From a virus, in the IMG/VR virus record IMGVR_UViG_3300020057_000106, positions 1 through 33,246 of that record: a DNA stretch of 33,246 nt. One strand, 5' to 3'. Made by a program: the position numbers and the translations under genes. Position 1 is the stretch's first letter; each line of letters begins with the position of its first letter. A model generated the notes under the pieces. That model saw nothing but the letters and a program-made list of their open reading frames with translations. It searched no databases and was not told the origin of the DNA. Positions 21,264 to 29,139 of the stretch are shown here, piece after piece.

Positions 21264-21812
21264 TCACACGATCGGTTTATTCGAAACTAACTGAGAATAA
21301 GTACTCAATGCCTTCTCCCCATATTTGATCACGGCCTCGTTAGGATGCTTTAAAGCCCCAAGACCTCCATTATAACAACGAAAAATACTCTCCGCTTTCG
21401 TCGCCCCACTCTTAATTAACGAATTGATATATTTAATCACAAAAGGAAGCGACCCCTCCAACTTCTGCAAATCCATCGGGTTAGAACTTAATGGAAACCC
21501 ATGCTCCCGTGCCACCACCCATAAAATCTGATGACACCCATACGACATCGCTGCCGTATCCCCCCAATAATCATGACCCTGCCGTAAAAGCGCCGATCGC
21601 CTATACGCTATCGAACTCCTCGAATACCCTGCCTCATACCTCGGCCGAGCCGCCGCCCCGTAAGACGACTCCATTTCCGCTATGCACATCAAAAGTACAA
21701 ACTTATCCCCCTCAAATTTTAAATGCGGTGCGTAAAAAAGCGTAGTCTCTCTTAAAATCTCACGCGTAACTAAACCATTCGATAACTCGTTAGATGAATA
21801 CGACATATCCAA
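21264..21812 (-). CDS. SLT-type lytic transglycosylase, likely endolysin
   Basis: The 182-aa product has the GH23/SLT pattern: LLMCIAEMESSYG around residues 41-51 with catalytic Glu (E48 in the MESS motif), SYGCHQILWVVAREHGF (90-106) for the G-x-x-Q-I motif, and YNGG (147-150). It cleaves the MurNAc-GlcNAc bond of peptidoglycan, releasing anhydro-muropeptides. No signal peptide is visible, fitting a holin-dependent endolysin. The start is uncertain: TTG 21812 and in-frame ATG 21806 both lie 16 or more bases past the strong AAGGAG site (21829-21834). It leads the leftward lysis operon. Confidence 0.75.
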   Translation of the reverse strand: MDMSYSSNELSNGLVTREILRETTLFYAPHLKFEGDKFVLLMCIAEMESSYGAAARPRYEAGYSRSSIAYRRSALLRQGHDYWGDTAAMSYGCHQILWVVAREHGFPLSSNPMDLQKLEGSLPFVIKYINSLIKSGATKAESIFRCYNGGLGALKHPNEAVIKYGEKALSTYSQLVSNKPIV

Positions 21813-21886
21813 ATACTGTTTAAGATATCTCCTTCTTAAATCAATGACTTTTTATCTCCCACACCCTTACAATTTCAATTAAGGGG

Positions 21887-22363
21887 ATGAACAAACCATT
21901 TATACCAAAAAGATTTCTAGGCGCTTTTAAGTGCGGTCACCGAGCATCCGCACGAGAATTCATCGATGAGTCACTCTCCTATAAACTCCTTAAAATAATC
22001 ATCGCTTCAAAATACTCGGATCAACAATCCATCCTCGAACTCGATTTCATCACCAAGTTTAATAACGAATACCATAAAGCTGTGATTAAAAAGGGCGATA
22101 AATCTGCCATGCACCGAAGTAAATACATGCGACAAGAACGCTACAGCGCTAATAATGCCAGAAATAGAGATGTCCTCTCCGTAGATAGAAAATCGTGCCT
22201 CCCACTCCAGTCCTTTAACCTAAAACCAAACCCTGATAATCTTCACTCAGATACCCACCTCATCCCACTCTCCGATATCTATAACAAACGTCACGAAACT
22301 ACCGTCATCAGCCTCCTCGATTATAAAAAATCCGCACGATTACAAAAAAAATATAAAGTCTAA
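21887..22363 (+). CDS. Basic protein, unknown
   Basis: The 158-aa protein has ATG 21887 with AAGGGG upstream. It is basic, with a Lys/Arg/His/Ser-rich core (YHKAVIKKGDKSAMHRSKYM, RQERYSANNARNRDVLSVDR), and likely binds nucleic acid. I do not recognise a family. It is divergent from the lysis operon. Its TAA stop is part of a copy of the recurrent TAACACTTTA motif. Confidence 0.5.
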   Translation: MNKPFIPKRFLGAFKCGHRASAREFIDESLSYKLLKIIIASKYSDQQSILELDFITKFNNEYHKAVIKKGDKSAMHRSKYMRQERYSANNARNRDVLSVDRKSCLPLQSFNLKPNPDNLHSDTHLIPLSDIYNKRHETTVISLLDYKKSARLQKKYKV

Positions 22364-22457
22364 CACTTTAATATCAGGCAGAGATAAGTTGATTGGATAT
22401 ACACTCTCAAAAAATACAGACAAAAAGAGGTGATTGATCCGCCCCAACTATCTGCCT
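22361..22457 (+). promoter_or_regulatory. Recurrent motif followed by a structured leader
   Basis: TAACACTTTA (22361-22370, sharing the previous stop codon) is followed at once by ATATCAGGCAGA. AGGCAGA (22376-22382) can pair with TCTGCCT (22451-22457), and GTTG (22388-22391) with CAAC (22445-22448), closing a hairpin with an inner CACTCT/AGAGGTG arm. The same CAGGCAGA and a different hairpin follow the motif at 28991. A 5' leader of the 22520 operon is inferred, perhaps regulatory. Confidence 0.45.
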
Positions 22458-22519
22458 AAAGTACCGCTTTTAAATGCCCACCCACTAACGGACGGCTAAC
22501 CAAAAGGATGCATACTAAA

Positions 22520-22804
22520 ATGAAAAATAATACCCCACCACCACCACCACCAAAAATGAACGAAGAACTCACCGGTATGGTAAACGCCATGAGAGCTCTT
22601 ACCGTCACTCACACACTCCTCACCAAAGGCGCTTTCGTAGGCTCAGACTTCCAAGCCGTCGTCGATTGCCAAGCCTTCATCCGCTCTCTTCACCAAGAAA
22701 TCACCTCCAGAGCCATTATCCATCCCGACGCCAATCAATTCGATGAACTTAAAAAAATAAAAGAGGCTCAGGCCAATCCAGAAAAAATAGAAAGCCCTCA
22801 ATGA
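22520..22804 (+). CDS. Small protein with hexa-proline, unknown
   Basis: The 94-aa product starts at ATG 22520; ATG 22508 in the same frame is also possible, but AAAGG would directly abut it. Residues 5-10 are six prolines, which would stall ribosomes lacking EF-P, then ELTGMVNAMRALTVTHTLLT and FQAVVDCQAFIRSLHQEI form helices. This second part resembles a family of short phage proteins often found beside packaging or lysis genes, without known role. It overlaps the next gene (ATGA). Confidence 0.5.
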   Translation: MKNNTPPPPPPKMNEELTGMVNAMRALTVTHTLLTKGAFVGSDFQAVVDCQAFIRSLHQEITSRAIIHPDANQFDELKKIKEAQANPEKIESPQ

Positions 22805-23097
22805 TAAAAACTAAATCTAAAAAATCAGACGTCATCCAAGAACCAATGTCTTTCGTCGGACAACCACAAGATCACATCCTTAAAATTATGTTCGATGGTT
22901 TAGATGAAAAAATCCCCGAAATAAAATCAATCGGCTATACGAGCCTCCCAGGTACCAATCGATTCTTTAGCTACATCATTACCTCAAAAGGTAGAGAAAT
23001 ATTAAAAATAGAAGTCCTAGAGCCAGACTTCAAAGCTATCGCTATGGACCAAACTAAAGTAAATTTCGAAATATTTGAATCGAGAGACCTCTCTTGA
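22801..23097 (+). CDS. Small protein, unknown
   Basis: The 98-aa protein starts in an ATGA overlap. After a basic N terminus (MIKTKSKKSD) it shows alternating strands (IPEIKSIGYTSLPGTNRFFS, REILKIEVLEPDFKAIAMDQ), like a small alpha/beta fold. No motif was recognised. It is coupled to the next gene through TTGA. Confidence 0.5.
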   Translation: MIKTKSKKSDVIQEPMSFVGQPQDHILKIMFDGLDEKIPEIKSIGYTSLPGTNRFFSYIITSKGREILKIEVLEPDFKAIAMDQTKVNFEIFESRDLS

Positions 23098-23495
23098 AAA
23101 TACTGAAATGGCTCAATCTACTCGATAAACAAAATCACCTCAGCCTTACTAACTTTGCCCTCTTCCTCTGCTTCGTCCGCCTCTCCATCCCAAAAGATCT
23201 CAGCCTCGCCGACGCTGCCATCTTCCTCGTTGCCGTCGCCTCCTACACTTATAAAAGATTCTCCGATAATAAAATGCAAACCCTCCAAAATACTCTTAAA
23301 AAAGAAATCTCTGAACTCCACCACCTCAATGACCAAAATCAATCCGCTATCGTAAATGTAGAAAATCAACTCGCCCTCTTTAAAGTCACTCAAGAACAAA
23401 TAAAAAAATCAGCCGAAGATATCCAAAAAGTAATCTCTACCAAAAATCTAACCAACGCTCTCTATACTCGATCCAAAAGAGAAACCACCTCCTAA
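23094..23495 (+). CDS. Membrane-anchored coiled-coil protein
   Basis: The 133-aa product starts at TTG 23094 in a TTGA overlap. Residues about 17-60 contain two hydrophobic stretches (LTNFALFLCFVRLSI, DAAIFLVAVASYTY), followed by a long coiled coil (LKKEISELHHLNDQNQSAIV) to residue about 115. It may sit in the inner membrane with the coil in the cytoplasm or periplasm. Context gives no firm role; an accessory lysis or superinfection function is possible. Confidence 0.45.
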   Translation: MKILKWLNLLDKQNHLSLTNFALFLCFVRLSIPKDLSLADAAIFLVAVASYTYKRFSDNKMQTLQNTLKKEISELHHLNDQNQSAIVNVENQLALFKVTQEQIKKSAEDIQKVISTKNLTNALYTRSKRETTS

Positions 23496-23511
23496 CTAAA
23501 AAGGAAACCCT

Positions 23512-24018
23512 TTGAAGATTTTCTGCCAATACCACGAACTCCTTAAAGTAGCCGACCTTCTCTTAAAACAATGGCCCAATAACCCGAATATACACTCCGA
23601 GCACTCCATTCAAAGACAAGCCACAGTCATGCTCTTAAACGGTGTTCGACAACCCATCGTTATCTCCAATCTCTCCCATAAAATAACCAAAGGTCATAAA
23701 AGACTAAAAGCAGCAGAACTTAACCAATGGACCGAATTCCCCGTTCAATACCAAGATTACGAAAATGAAGATCGAGAAAAAGCCGACGTCGCCGCCGATA
23801 ATGCCACCTCCCAAGAATCCTCTTTAAACCTCTCCGTCGTTAATTCATGGATCGCCGATCTCGACCCTACATTCGATATAGAAGCTTTCGGTATCCCCAA
23901 CTTCGCTTTGGACGTCTCCGATTTTGCAGAACCTACCCTTAAGAAAAATCCACAAGATAAAGACGCTTCTCTCCAAACCTGCCCCTCTTGTGGAGTTTTG
24001 ATAGAAACAAACAGGTAA
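23512..24018 (+). CDS. ParB-like nuclease-fold protein with zinc knuckle
   Basis: The 168-aa protein starts at TTG 23512 with AAGGAAA upstream. Residues about 25-100 match a ParB/Srx N-terminal domain: PNIHSEHSIQRQATVMLLNG, VRQPIVISN, then KITKGHKRLKAAELNQWTEF with the GHxR motif and PVQYQDYENEDREKADVAADN. The very C terminus has CPSCG, half of a zinc site. In phages such proteins commonly precede terminase genes or methylases and may nick or bind DNA, with CTP or ATP as ligand in related proteins. Activity here is unproven. Confidence 0.7.
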   Translation: MKIFCQYHELLKVADLLLKQWPNNPNIHSEHSIQRQATVMLLNGVRQPIVISNLSHKITKGHKRLKAAELNQWTEFPVQYQDYENEDREKADVAADNATSQESSLNLSVVNSWIADLDPTFDIEAFGIPNFALDVSDFAEPTLKKNPQDKDASLQTCPSCGVLIETNR

Positions 24019-24023
24019 CAGAA

Positions 24024-24443
24024 ATGGATACAGAAAAAATCGACAAACCATGGCGCTTTCAACCCGGACAATCCGGCAATCCATCCGGACGCCCTGTCAT
24101 TACTAAAGAAGAAAGGACCATGCGTGAAAACTTCCAAAAATCGTTTGCCATGTTGGGGACAAAATCAATCGCGGAGATTCAAGCCATCGCCAAAGATCCA
24201 AATCAGCCTGCTCCTTACGCTCTCGCTGCTAAAGCTCTTGAGTGGGCTTTCAAAAAAGGTAATCCAGCGCTTTACCGAGAAATATGGGACAGAACCGTCG
24301 GCAAAGTAAAACAAGATGTCGAATTCTCAGGTCACCTAGAAATGCGACCCTATAAAGAATTATCCGATGACGAACTCAGAAAACGAATTGAGGATGCTGC
24401 AGGAAGAACTATTATTCCGACTAGATCATCCAAAGAGTCATGA
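24024..24443 (+). CDS. DUF5681-type protein, candidate small terminase
   Basis: The 139-aa protein starts at ATG 24024. Its N terminus carries FQPGQSGNPSGRP (residues about 12-24), the signature of DUF5681, followed by helices (ALAAKALEWAFKKGNPALYR, EIWDRTVGKVKQDV). Such proteins sit directly upstream of large terminases and are often taken as the DNA-recognition subunit. It overlaps the large terminase frame by 77 bp. The small-terminase role is inferred from place and size. Confidence 0.6.
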   Translation: MDTEKIDKPWRFQPGQSGNPSGRPVITKEERTMRENFQKSFAMLGTKSIAEIQAIAKDPNQPAPYALAAKALEWAFKKGNPALYREIWDRTVGKVKQDVEFSGHLEMRPYKELSDDELRKRIEDAAGRTIIPTRSSKES

Positions 24444-25851
24444 GACTGCCTGGACAACAGGAAAACAAGGCGAACTTATTTTATCCAAAGCTCAGAAAAT
24501 TATCTGGGAGGGCTTTGAATTAAATAAAGATCCCACCTATGTTGTCGAATGCTCCAGACAATTAGGTAAAACTTATTTCGCCTGCTTCTTAGCCGATAAA
24601 GTAGCGAGAGAAAATCCAGGATGTCAGGTCAGACTTGCGACAGCCTTTTACGTCGACATCGAATCCATCATCATTCCAAATTATAAAAAAGTTTTAGAAA
24701 CGTGCCCGTCGTCTTTAAAACCAAAATATAAACGCGCCACCTGGAATTACGATAATGAATCTCAAGTGATTCTAGTCGGGTTAGATAAAAATCCGGATAA
24801 ACTTCGAGGCAATAGAATAAGACTCATCGTCATCGAAGAAGCCGGTTTCGTTGATTCCGATAAATTAGAATATGTTCTAGATTCGGTCGTTGCTGGTGCT
24901 CAGCTTCGGGAAAAACAGGCGCGCACCGTTCTCATCTCAACACCACCACCTGAAGGACAAGATCATCACTTCTCTGAAGTCGCAGATCTCATGCAATTAA
25001 GAGAAAGCTACATCAAACTTACCATCGATCAATCCGGACTTCCGATCGATCAGATCGAAGCCTTTGCAAAAAAACTCGGTGGTCGAGACTCCATTGCGTT
25101 TAGAAGAGAAGGCTTATGTGAGCGCGTGCTCGATGATACGAGAACCTTAATCGCGGAGTGGAAAGAGGAATTCATAGAGCTTCCACCTAAAGATGAGTAT
25201 TACTTCTACTACCATAAATATGTGGGCATGGATTTGGGTAGGAAAGATAAAACGGCTTTAATTTTTGGCTACTACGATTTTAAAAGAAATGTTTTATATA
25301 TTGAAGATGAGCACGCGATGGAAGGCGCTCTTTGGACGACCATCACCCTGAAAGACGATCTTCTTAAAAAAGAAAAAGAGTTGTGGCATGAAAGTAAGCC
25401 GTACCGAAGAATCTCGGATAATAATAATCCTCACCTCATTATGGATTTAAACAGTCTTCATCAGGTTTATTTTATCGAGACGACCAAAGAATCCTTAGAA
25501 GCGATGGTGAATGAGCTTCGTGTCATGGTCGCAAACGGTCAGCTTCGGGTGAGCCCTAAGTGTAAATCACTCCTCGGATGTTTACGCTACGGAGTATGGG
25601 ATAAACACAGGAAAGAATTTGCCAGATCAAAAGCTTATGGCCATTTCGATCATTTAGCGGCTTTAATTTATCTGGTAAGGAATCTCTTAAAAGGGGTTAA
25701 TCCCATTCCAGTCGATCATCAGAAGCCAAACCATCGGGCTTGGCTCGGTGGAGTGAAAGATCAGATGAAGTCTACTCCGAATAAAAGAGCCCTTGAGAAA
25801 GCGCTCATCCCACCAAGCTTGAGAAATAAACCTAAAAACAATGGCTTTTAA
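24367..25851 (+). CDS. terL: Terminase large subunit
   Basis: The 494-aa protein has an ATPase half with Walker A-like CSRQLGKTYF (residues about 62-71), Walker B LIVIEEAGF (about 153-161) and a coupling VLISTPPPEG segment, and a nuclease half with GMDLGRKDKTAL (first Asp), LIMDLNSLHQ and HFDHLAALIYL near the C terminus for metal binding. It would pump DNA into the prohead through the portal and cut the concatemer. ATG 24367 lies within the upstream gene; ATG 24394 is an alternative. The TAA stop forms part of a TAACACTTTA motif. Whether packaging is headful or site-specific is not visible. Confidence 0.9.
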   Translation: MTNSENELRMLQEELLFRLDHPKSHETAWTTGKQGELILSKAQKIIWEGFELNKDPTYVVECSRQLGKTYFACFLADKVARENPGCQVRLATAFYVDIESIIIPNYKKVLETCPSSLKPKYKRATWNYDNESQVILVGLDKNPDKLRGNRIRLIVIEEAGFVDSDKLEYVLDSVVAGAQLREKQARTVLISTPPPEGQDHHFSEVADLMQLRESYIKLTIDQSGLPIDQIEAFAKKLGGRDSIAFRREGLCERVLDDTRTLIAEWKEEFIELPPKDEYYFYYHKYVGMDLGRKDKTALIFGYYDFKRNVLYIEDEHAMEGALWTTITLKDDLLKKEKELWHESKPYRRISDNNNPHLIMDLNSLHQVYFIETTKESLEAMVNELRVMVANGQLRVSPKCKSLLGCLRYGVWDKHRKEFARSKAYGHFDHLAALIYLVRNLLKGVNPIPVDHQKPNHRAWLGGVKDQMKSTPNKRALEKALIPPSLRNKPKNNGF

Positions 25852-25871
25852 CACTTTAGAGATAGCAGGAG
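25849..25871 (+). promoter_or_regulatory. Recurrent TAACACTTTA motif before the portal gene
   Basis: TAACACTTTA (25849-25858) begins at the terminase stop and is followed by GAGATAGCAGGAG, which is the portal ribosome site. The 22-base span from AACACTTT to AGGAG differs at only three positions from the copy at 31070 before the tail fibre. Confidence 0.5.
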
Positions 25872-25876
25872 ATTTC

Positions 25877-27868
25877 ATGGATCAAACCGATTTGTTTAAA
25901 AAATATTGGGCGTCCGTTCCACAAAAGGGGATCGCTGACGAGATCCTTAATAAGGCGGATAAATATTATGATTATTTATCGCTCTCTGGAAGGCTTTCTT
26001 TCTATCGCCGTAGTTGGGCCTACTACTATAGAAGTCGATCCACCGGCGGAGCTCTTAACTTTGAAGGTAGCCAAAACGAACTAACGAGTATTTCGGTAAA
26101 TCATTACAGAAACCTACTGCTTCATTTGGAAACGATGACGTGCCAACAAAGGGCTGTGTTTGAACCGAAGGCGACGAACTCCGATGTAAAGAGTCAGTCT
26201 CAGGTTATCCTCGCCGCATCTCTCCTCGATTATTACATGAGAGAGAAGAAACTAAATCGCAATATTAAACAGGCTGTAAAAGACTGCCTCATTTTTGCAG
26301 AAGGCTTCGTTCGGGCTGAGTGGAATCCATCTTCGGGTGATACGTATGGAAAAACGGCTACAGGGGCCGCTGTTTATCAGGGCGATATGCAGTACACGAA
26401 TTACACACCACTCGATGTCATTCGTGATTTCACAAAGACATCCCCTCACCAAGACGATTGGTTTATTTTAAGAGATTTTCAAAATAAATATACACTGGCC
26501 GCGAAGTTTCCTTCTCTCGGAGCCGATATCTTAGAAGCTTCGGATGACATGCTAGAAATCGCTAGAACAACAACTCTCAATGCGCTCACTTTAGATGAGT
26601 CCGATAATATTCTAGTTTACACACTGATTCATAAGCCGACGCCTGCTTTACCCGAAGGCAGGTTTACGACATGTCTTGATAACGGAGTCGTCATGCTAGA
26701 TGGTCCGATTCCCTATAAAGAAACGCATGTCTATCGGATAGCCCCAGACGAAGAATCAGGAACTATTTTTGGTTACTCCGTTTCGGCCGATCTACTTCCC
26801 ATGCAAGAAGGCATTGATATTCTTTATTCTACGGCTCTGACCAACCAAGCCACTTTCGGAGTTCAAAACATTTTAATTCCTAAAGGCCATGATTTATCCA
26901 CATCTCAAATGGGCGGTGGATTGAACGTTATGGAATACGACCCAAAAATTGGTAAGCCCGAAGGACTTAACCTTACGTCGACTCCTCCTGAGATTTTCAA
27001 TTTCATGCAAATGATAGAGAAGTTGATGGAAACCATTTCAGGGGTGAACTCTGTGGCGAGAGGTAATCCGGAAGCCTCACTTAAGTCAGGTGCTGCTTTG
27101 GCTTTAGTTCAGTCGATGGCGATTCAGTTTTCGATGGGGCTTCAACAATCTTACGCACAGCTCGTAGAAGATTTAGGAACGGGGACGATAAAGATTCTTC
27201 AAGACTTTGCCGCCGTTCCGAGAGTGGCCGCTATTGCGGGGAAATCAAATCGTTCGCTCATGAAGGAATTTACGGGCCAAGATTTAAATGCGATTAACCG
27301 AGTGATGGTCGATATGGGTAATCCAATGACGGCGACAATCGCCGGTAAAACTAACTTGGCGGATCTTTATCTTGAAAAAGGCCTGGTTGAAAATCCTGAT
27401 CAATATGTGCAGGTCGTCACCACTGGAAGATTAGAGCCGATCATTCAAGGTAAGCAGTCTCAACTTCTTTTAATTAAGGGAGAGAATGAAGGATTAGCTG
27501 AAGGACGTCCTCAAAGAGCCGTGATTACGGATGATCATGCTAAACATGTTTTAGAGCATGGAGTGGTGAATGCCTCTTCAGAAGCGCGTGCAGATCCAGC
27601 TTCTCAGATCATGCAAGTCACCTTGGACCATATCCAAGAGCATTTAAATTTTGCCATGAGTCCTGGCTATCAAGCGATAGCTCAGATGCTCCAGCATCAA
27701 GTGATGTCTTTACCGCCTCAACCGGCAAGTAGCGAAGGAATGGGTGAGCCTTTAGCTCAAAATAATTTCGTGACGGCCGAAGCAGAGCAGGTTCAACAGC
27801 CTAATATGCCAAATCCACCAGAGAATACGGATGCAGCTTCCGCGGCTATTATCGAAGCCGCTCAGTAA
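25877..27868 (+). CDS. Portal protein
   Basis: ATG 25877 is chosen because AGCAGGAG lies 6 bases upstream; an ATG at 25841 lies inside the terminase. The 663-aa protein is of podoviral portal type: N-terminal helical ADKYYDYLSLSGRLSFYRRS, SISVNHYRNLLLHLETMT, then GFVRAEWNP and VIRDFTKTSPHQDDWFILRD, and later GYSVSADLLPMQEGIDILYS and VARGNPEASLKSGAALALVQ. The C terminus is Gln/Pro/Ala-rich (QVQQPNMPNPPENTD). Portals form a dodecamer at one capsid vertex and are the docking site of the terminase. Order terminase-portal-scaffold-capsid is standard. Confidence 0.85.
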   Translation: MDQTDLFKKYWASVPQKGIADEILNKADKYYDYLSLSGRLSFYRRSWAYYYRSRSTGGALNFEGSQNELTSISVNHYRNLLLHLETMTCQQRAVFEPKATNSDVKSQSQVILAASLLDYYMREKKLNRNIKQAVKDCLIFAEGFVRAEWNPSSGDTYGKTATGAAVYQGDMQYTNYTPLDVIRDFTKTSPHQDDWFILRDFQNKYTLAAKFPSLGADILEASDDMLEIARTTTLNALTLDESDNILVYTLIHKPTPALPEGRFTTCLDNGVVMLDGPIPYKETHVYRIAPDEESGTIFGYSVSADLLPMQEGIDILYSTALTNQATFGVQNILIPKGHDLSTSQMGGGLNVMEYDPKIGKPEGLNLTSTPPEIFNFMQMIEKLMETISGVNSVARGNPEASLKSGAALALVQSMAIQFSMGLQQSYAQLVEDLGTGTIKILQDFAAVPRVAAIAGKSNRSLMKEFTGQDLNAINRVMVDMGNPMTATIAGKTNLADLYLEKGLVENPDQYVQVVTTGRLEPIIQGKQSQLLLIKGENEGLAEGRPQRAVITDDHAKHVLEHGVVNASSEARADPASQIMQVTLDHIQEHLNFAMSPGYQAIAQMLQHQVMSLPPQPASSEGMGEPLAQNNFVTAEAEQVQQPNMPNPPENTDAASAAIIEAAQ

Positions 27869-27932
27869 TTTTATCCGGGCTATCCACAACGGACGCTCGA
27901 ACTGACCCATTTAAACGGTAAGGAAAAAATCA

Positions 27933-28964
27933 ATGTCTGAATCAGAAGCCCCTATGGGCAAAGCCATCAACGTTAAAGAAGCCACCGAATCGTCTGGCCA
28001 ACAATTCTCCAAAGAGAGTTCTGCTCCACCCTTAAATAAATCTGGCCCTGATTTGTCTAACATGACGGGATCTGAGGCGAAAGCTTATGTGGAATCGGAG
28101 AAGAAAAAGTTAGAGAAGAGTCCTCAGACAGCTAAAGACGCCATCAAAGAGGTCAGTATAAAGAAAGTGTCTCAGGTAAGTGAAAGGGAAGAAATCAAAG
28201 AAGCCATTCGTAAACATAAGGTCAAAGTAGATGGCCAGGATCTTGAGGTGGATGAGGAAGAATTAAAACGTGGGTATTCTCATCAAAGAGCGGCGAATAA
28301 AATTCTTCAGGAAGGTAAAACGGCTCGAAAGCAGGCGGAAGAATTTATTAACATGATGAAAGATCCAGATAAGTTTTGGGATGTGGCGAAACGTCTTGGA
28401 CATGATGATAGAAAGATGGCTGAAGAGCGACTGGGAGCGAGGCTTCAGGAAGAGATGATGGACCCACGGGATCGAGAGCTCAGAGATGCGAAGCTTCGAG
28501 TGAAAGAATTTGAAGATAGAGAGACGATCGAAAAAGATCGTATCGAGAAACAACGCAGTGATATTTTGAAAGAGAAGTATGCCAAAGAATATACGGAGCA
28601 ATTTACCCAAGCTTTGAGTGAGTCTCAACTACCTCCGACAAAAGCCATGGTTGCTGAAATGGCTCGATATATTCAACGCTCTGCAAAAATTGGCTTTCAG
28701 ATGACGGCTCATGAAGCGGCTAAACTTGTGAAAGAGGATCTTCTAGAAGCTCAAAAAAGACTCATTGGTAATTCAGATGGTGAGACATTAATTAAACTTT
28801 TAGGGCAGGAGACGGCGAATAAGATTCGTCAGTACGACACGAACAAGTTGAGGAATCCGGAGCAGAATTTAAGAACTCCCGAAGTTCAAGGGGAAGTTCG
28901 TGAGAGGAAGCCTCGAGATAAGCGCATGACGTCGGCCGAGTGGCGAGATTTCAATCGTAAATAA
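27933..28964 (+). CDS. Scaffolding protein
   Basis: The 343-aa product starts at ATG 27933 with GTAAGGAAAA upstream. It is highly charged and helical, with Pro/Ser-rich N terminus (SSGQQFSKESSAPPLN), a central VKVDGQDLEVDEEELKRGYS segment typical of phage scaffolds, long Glu/Lys/Arg coiled coils, and a basic C terminus (ERKPRDKRMTSAEWRDFNRK) that would bind the capsid protein. It lies between portal and major capsid. No protease domain was seen. Confidence 0.7.
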   Translation: MSESEAPMGKAINVKEATESSGQQFSKESSAPPLNKSGPDLSNMTGSEAKAYVESEKKKLEKSPQTAKDAIKEVSIKKVSQVSEREEIKEAIRKHKVKVDGQDLEVDEEELKRGYSHQRAANKILQEGKTARKQAEEFINMMKDPDKFWDVAKRLGHDDRKMAEERLGARLQEEMMDPRDRELRDAKLRVKEFEDRETIEKDRIEKQRSDILKEKYAKEYTEQFTQALSESQLPPTKAMVAEMARYIQRSAKIGFQMTAHEAAKLVKEDLLEAQKRLIGNSDGETLIKLLGQETANKIRQYDTNKLRNPEQNLRTPEVQGEVRERKPRDKRMTSAEWRDFNRK

Positions 28965-28990
28965 TCCGCAAAATAATTTTTCTTTTAGTC

Positions 28991-29040
28991 TAACACTTTA
29001 TATCAGGCAGATATGACGGCCCTCGGCCTATCCTTTTGCC
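28991..29040 (+). promoter_or_regulatory. Recurrent motif and hairpin in the capsid-gene leader
   Basis: TAACACTTTA (28991-29000) is followed by TATCAGGCAGA, nearly the same as at 22361 apart from one deleted base. A nested hairpin follows: GGCA 29006-29009 with TGCC 29037-29040, GATA 29010-29013 with TATC 29029-29032, and GGCC 29018-29021 with GGCC 29025-29028. The remaining leader runs to the GAGGAG ribosome site of the capsid gene. A promoter with an RNA-stabilising 5' hairpin is a reasonable inference. Confidence 0.45.
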
Positions 29041-29139
29041 AACGACAAACGTTTCAAAGGTCGCTACGGCCAAACCTTAGAGAAGTAAGTCACCAGATTC
29101 AAAACGACTAACTTTTAATTTCTTTGAGGAGAATTTCAA

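Noticed and set aside
29013-29111. 32-codon frame in the capsid leader
   Set aside because: Its ATG lies inside the leader hairpin, with no proper ribosome site and no recognisable composition; kept only as part of the leader.
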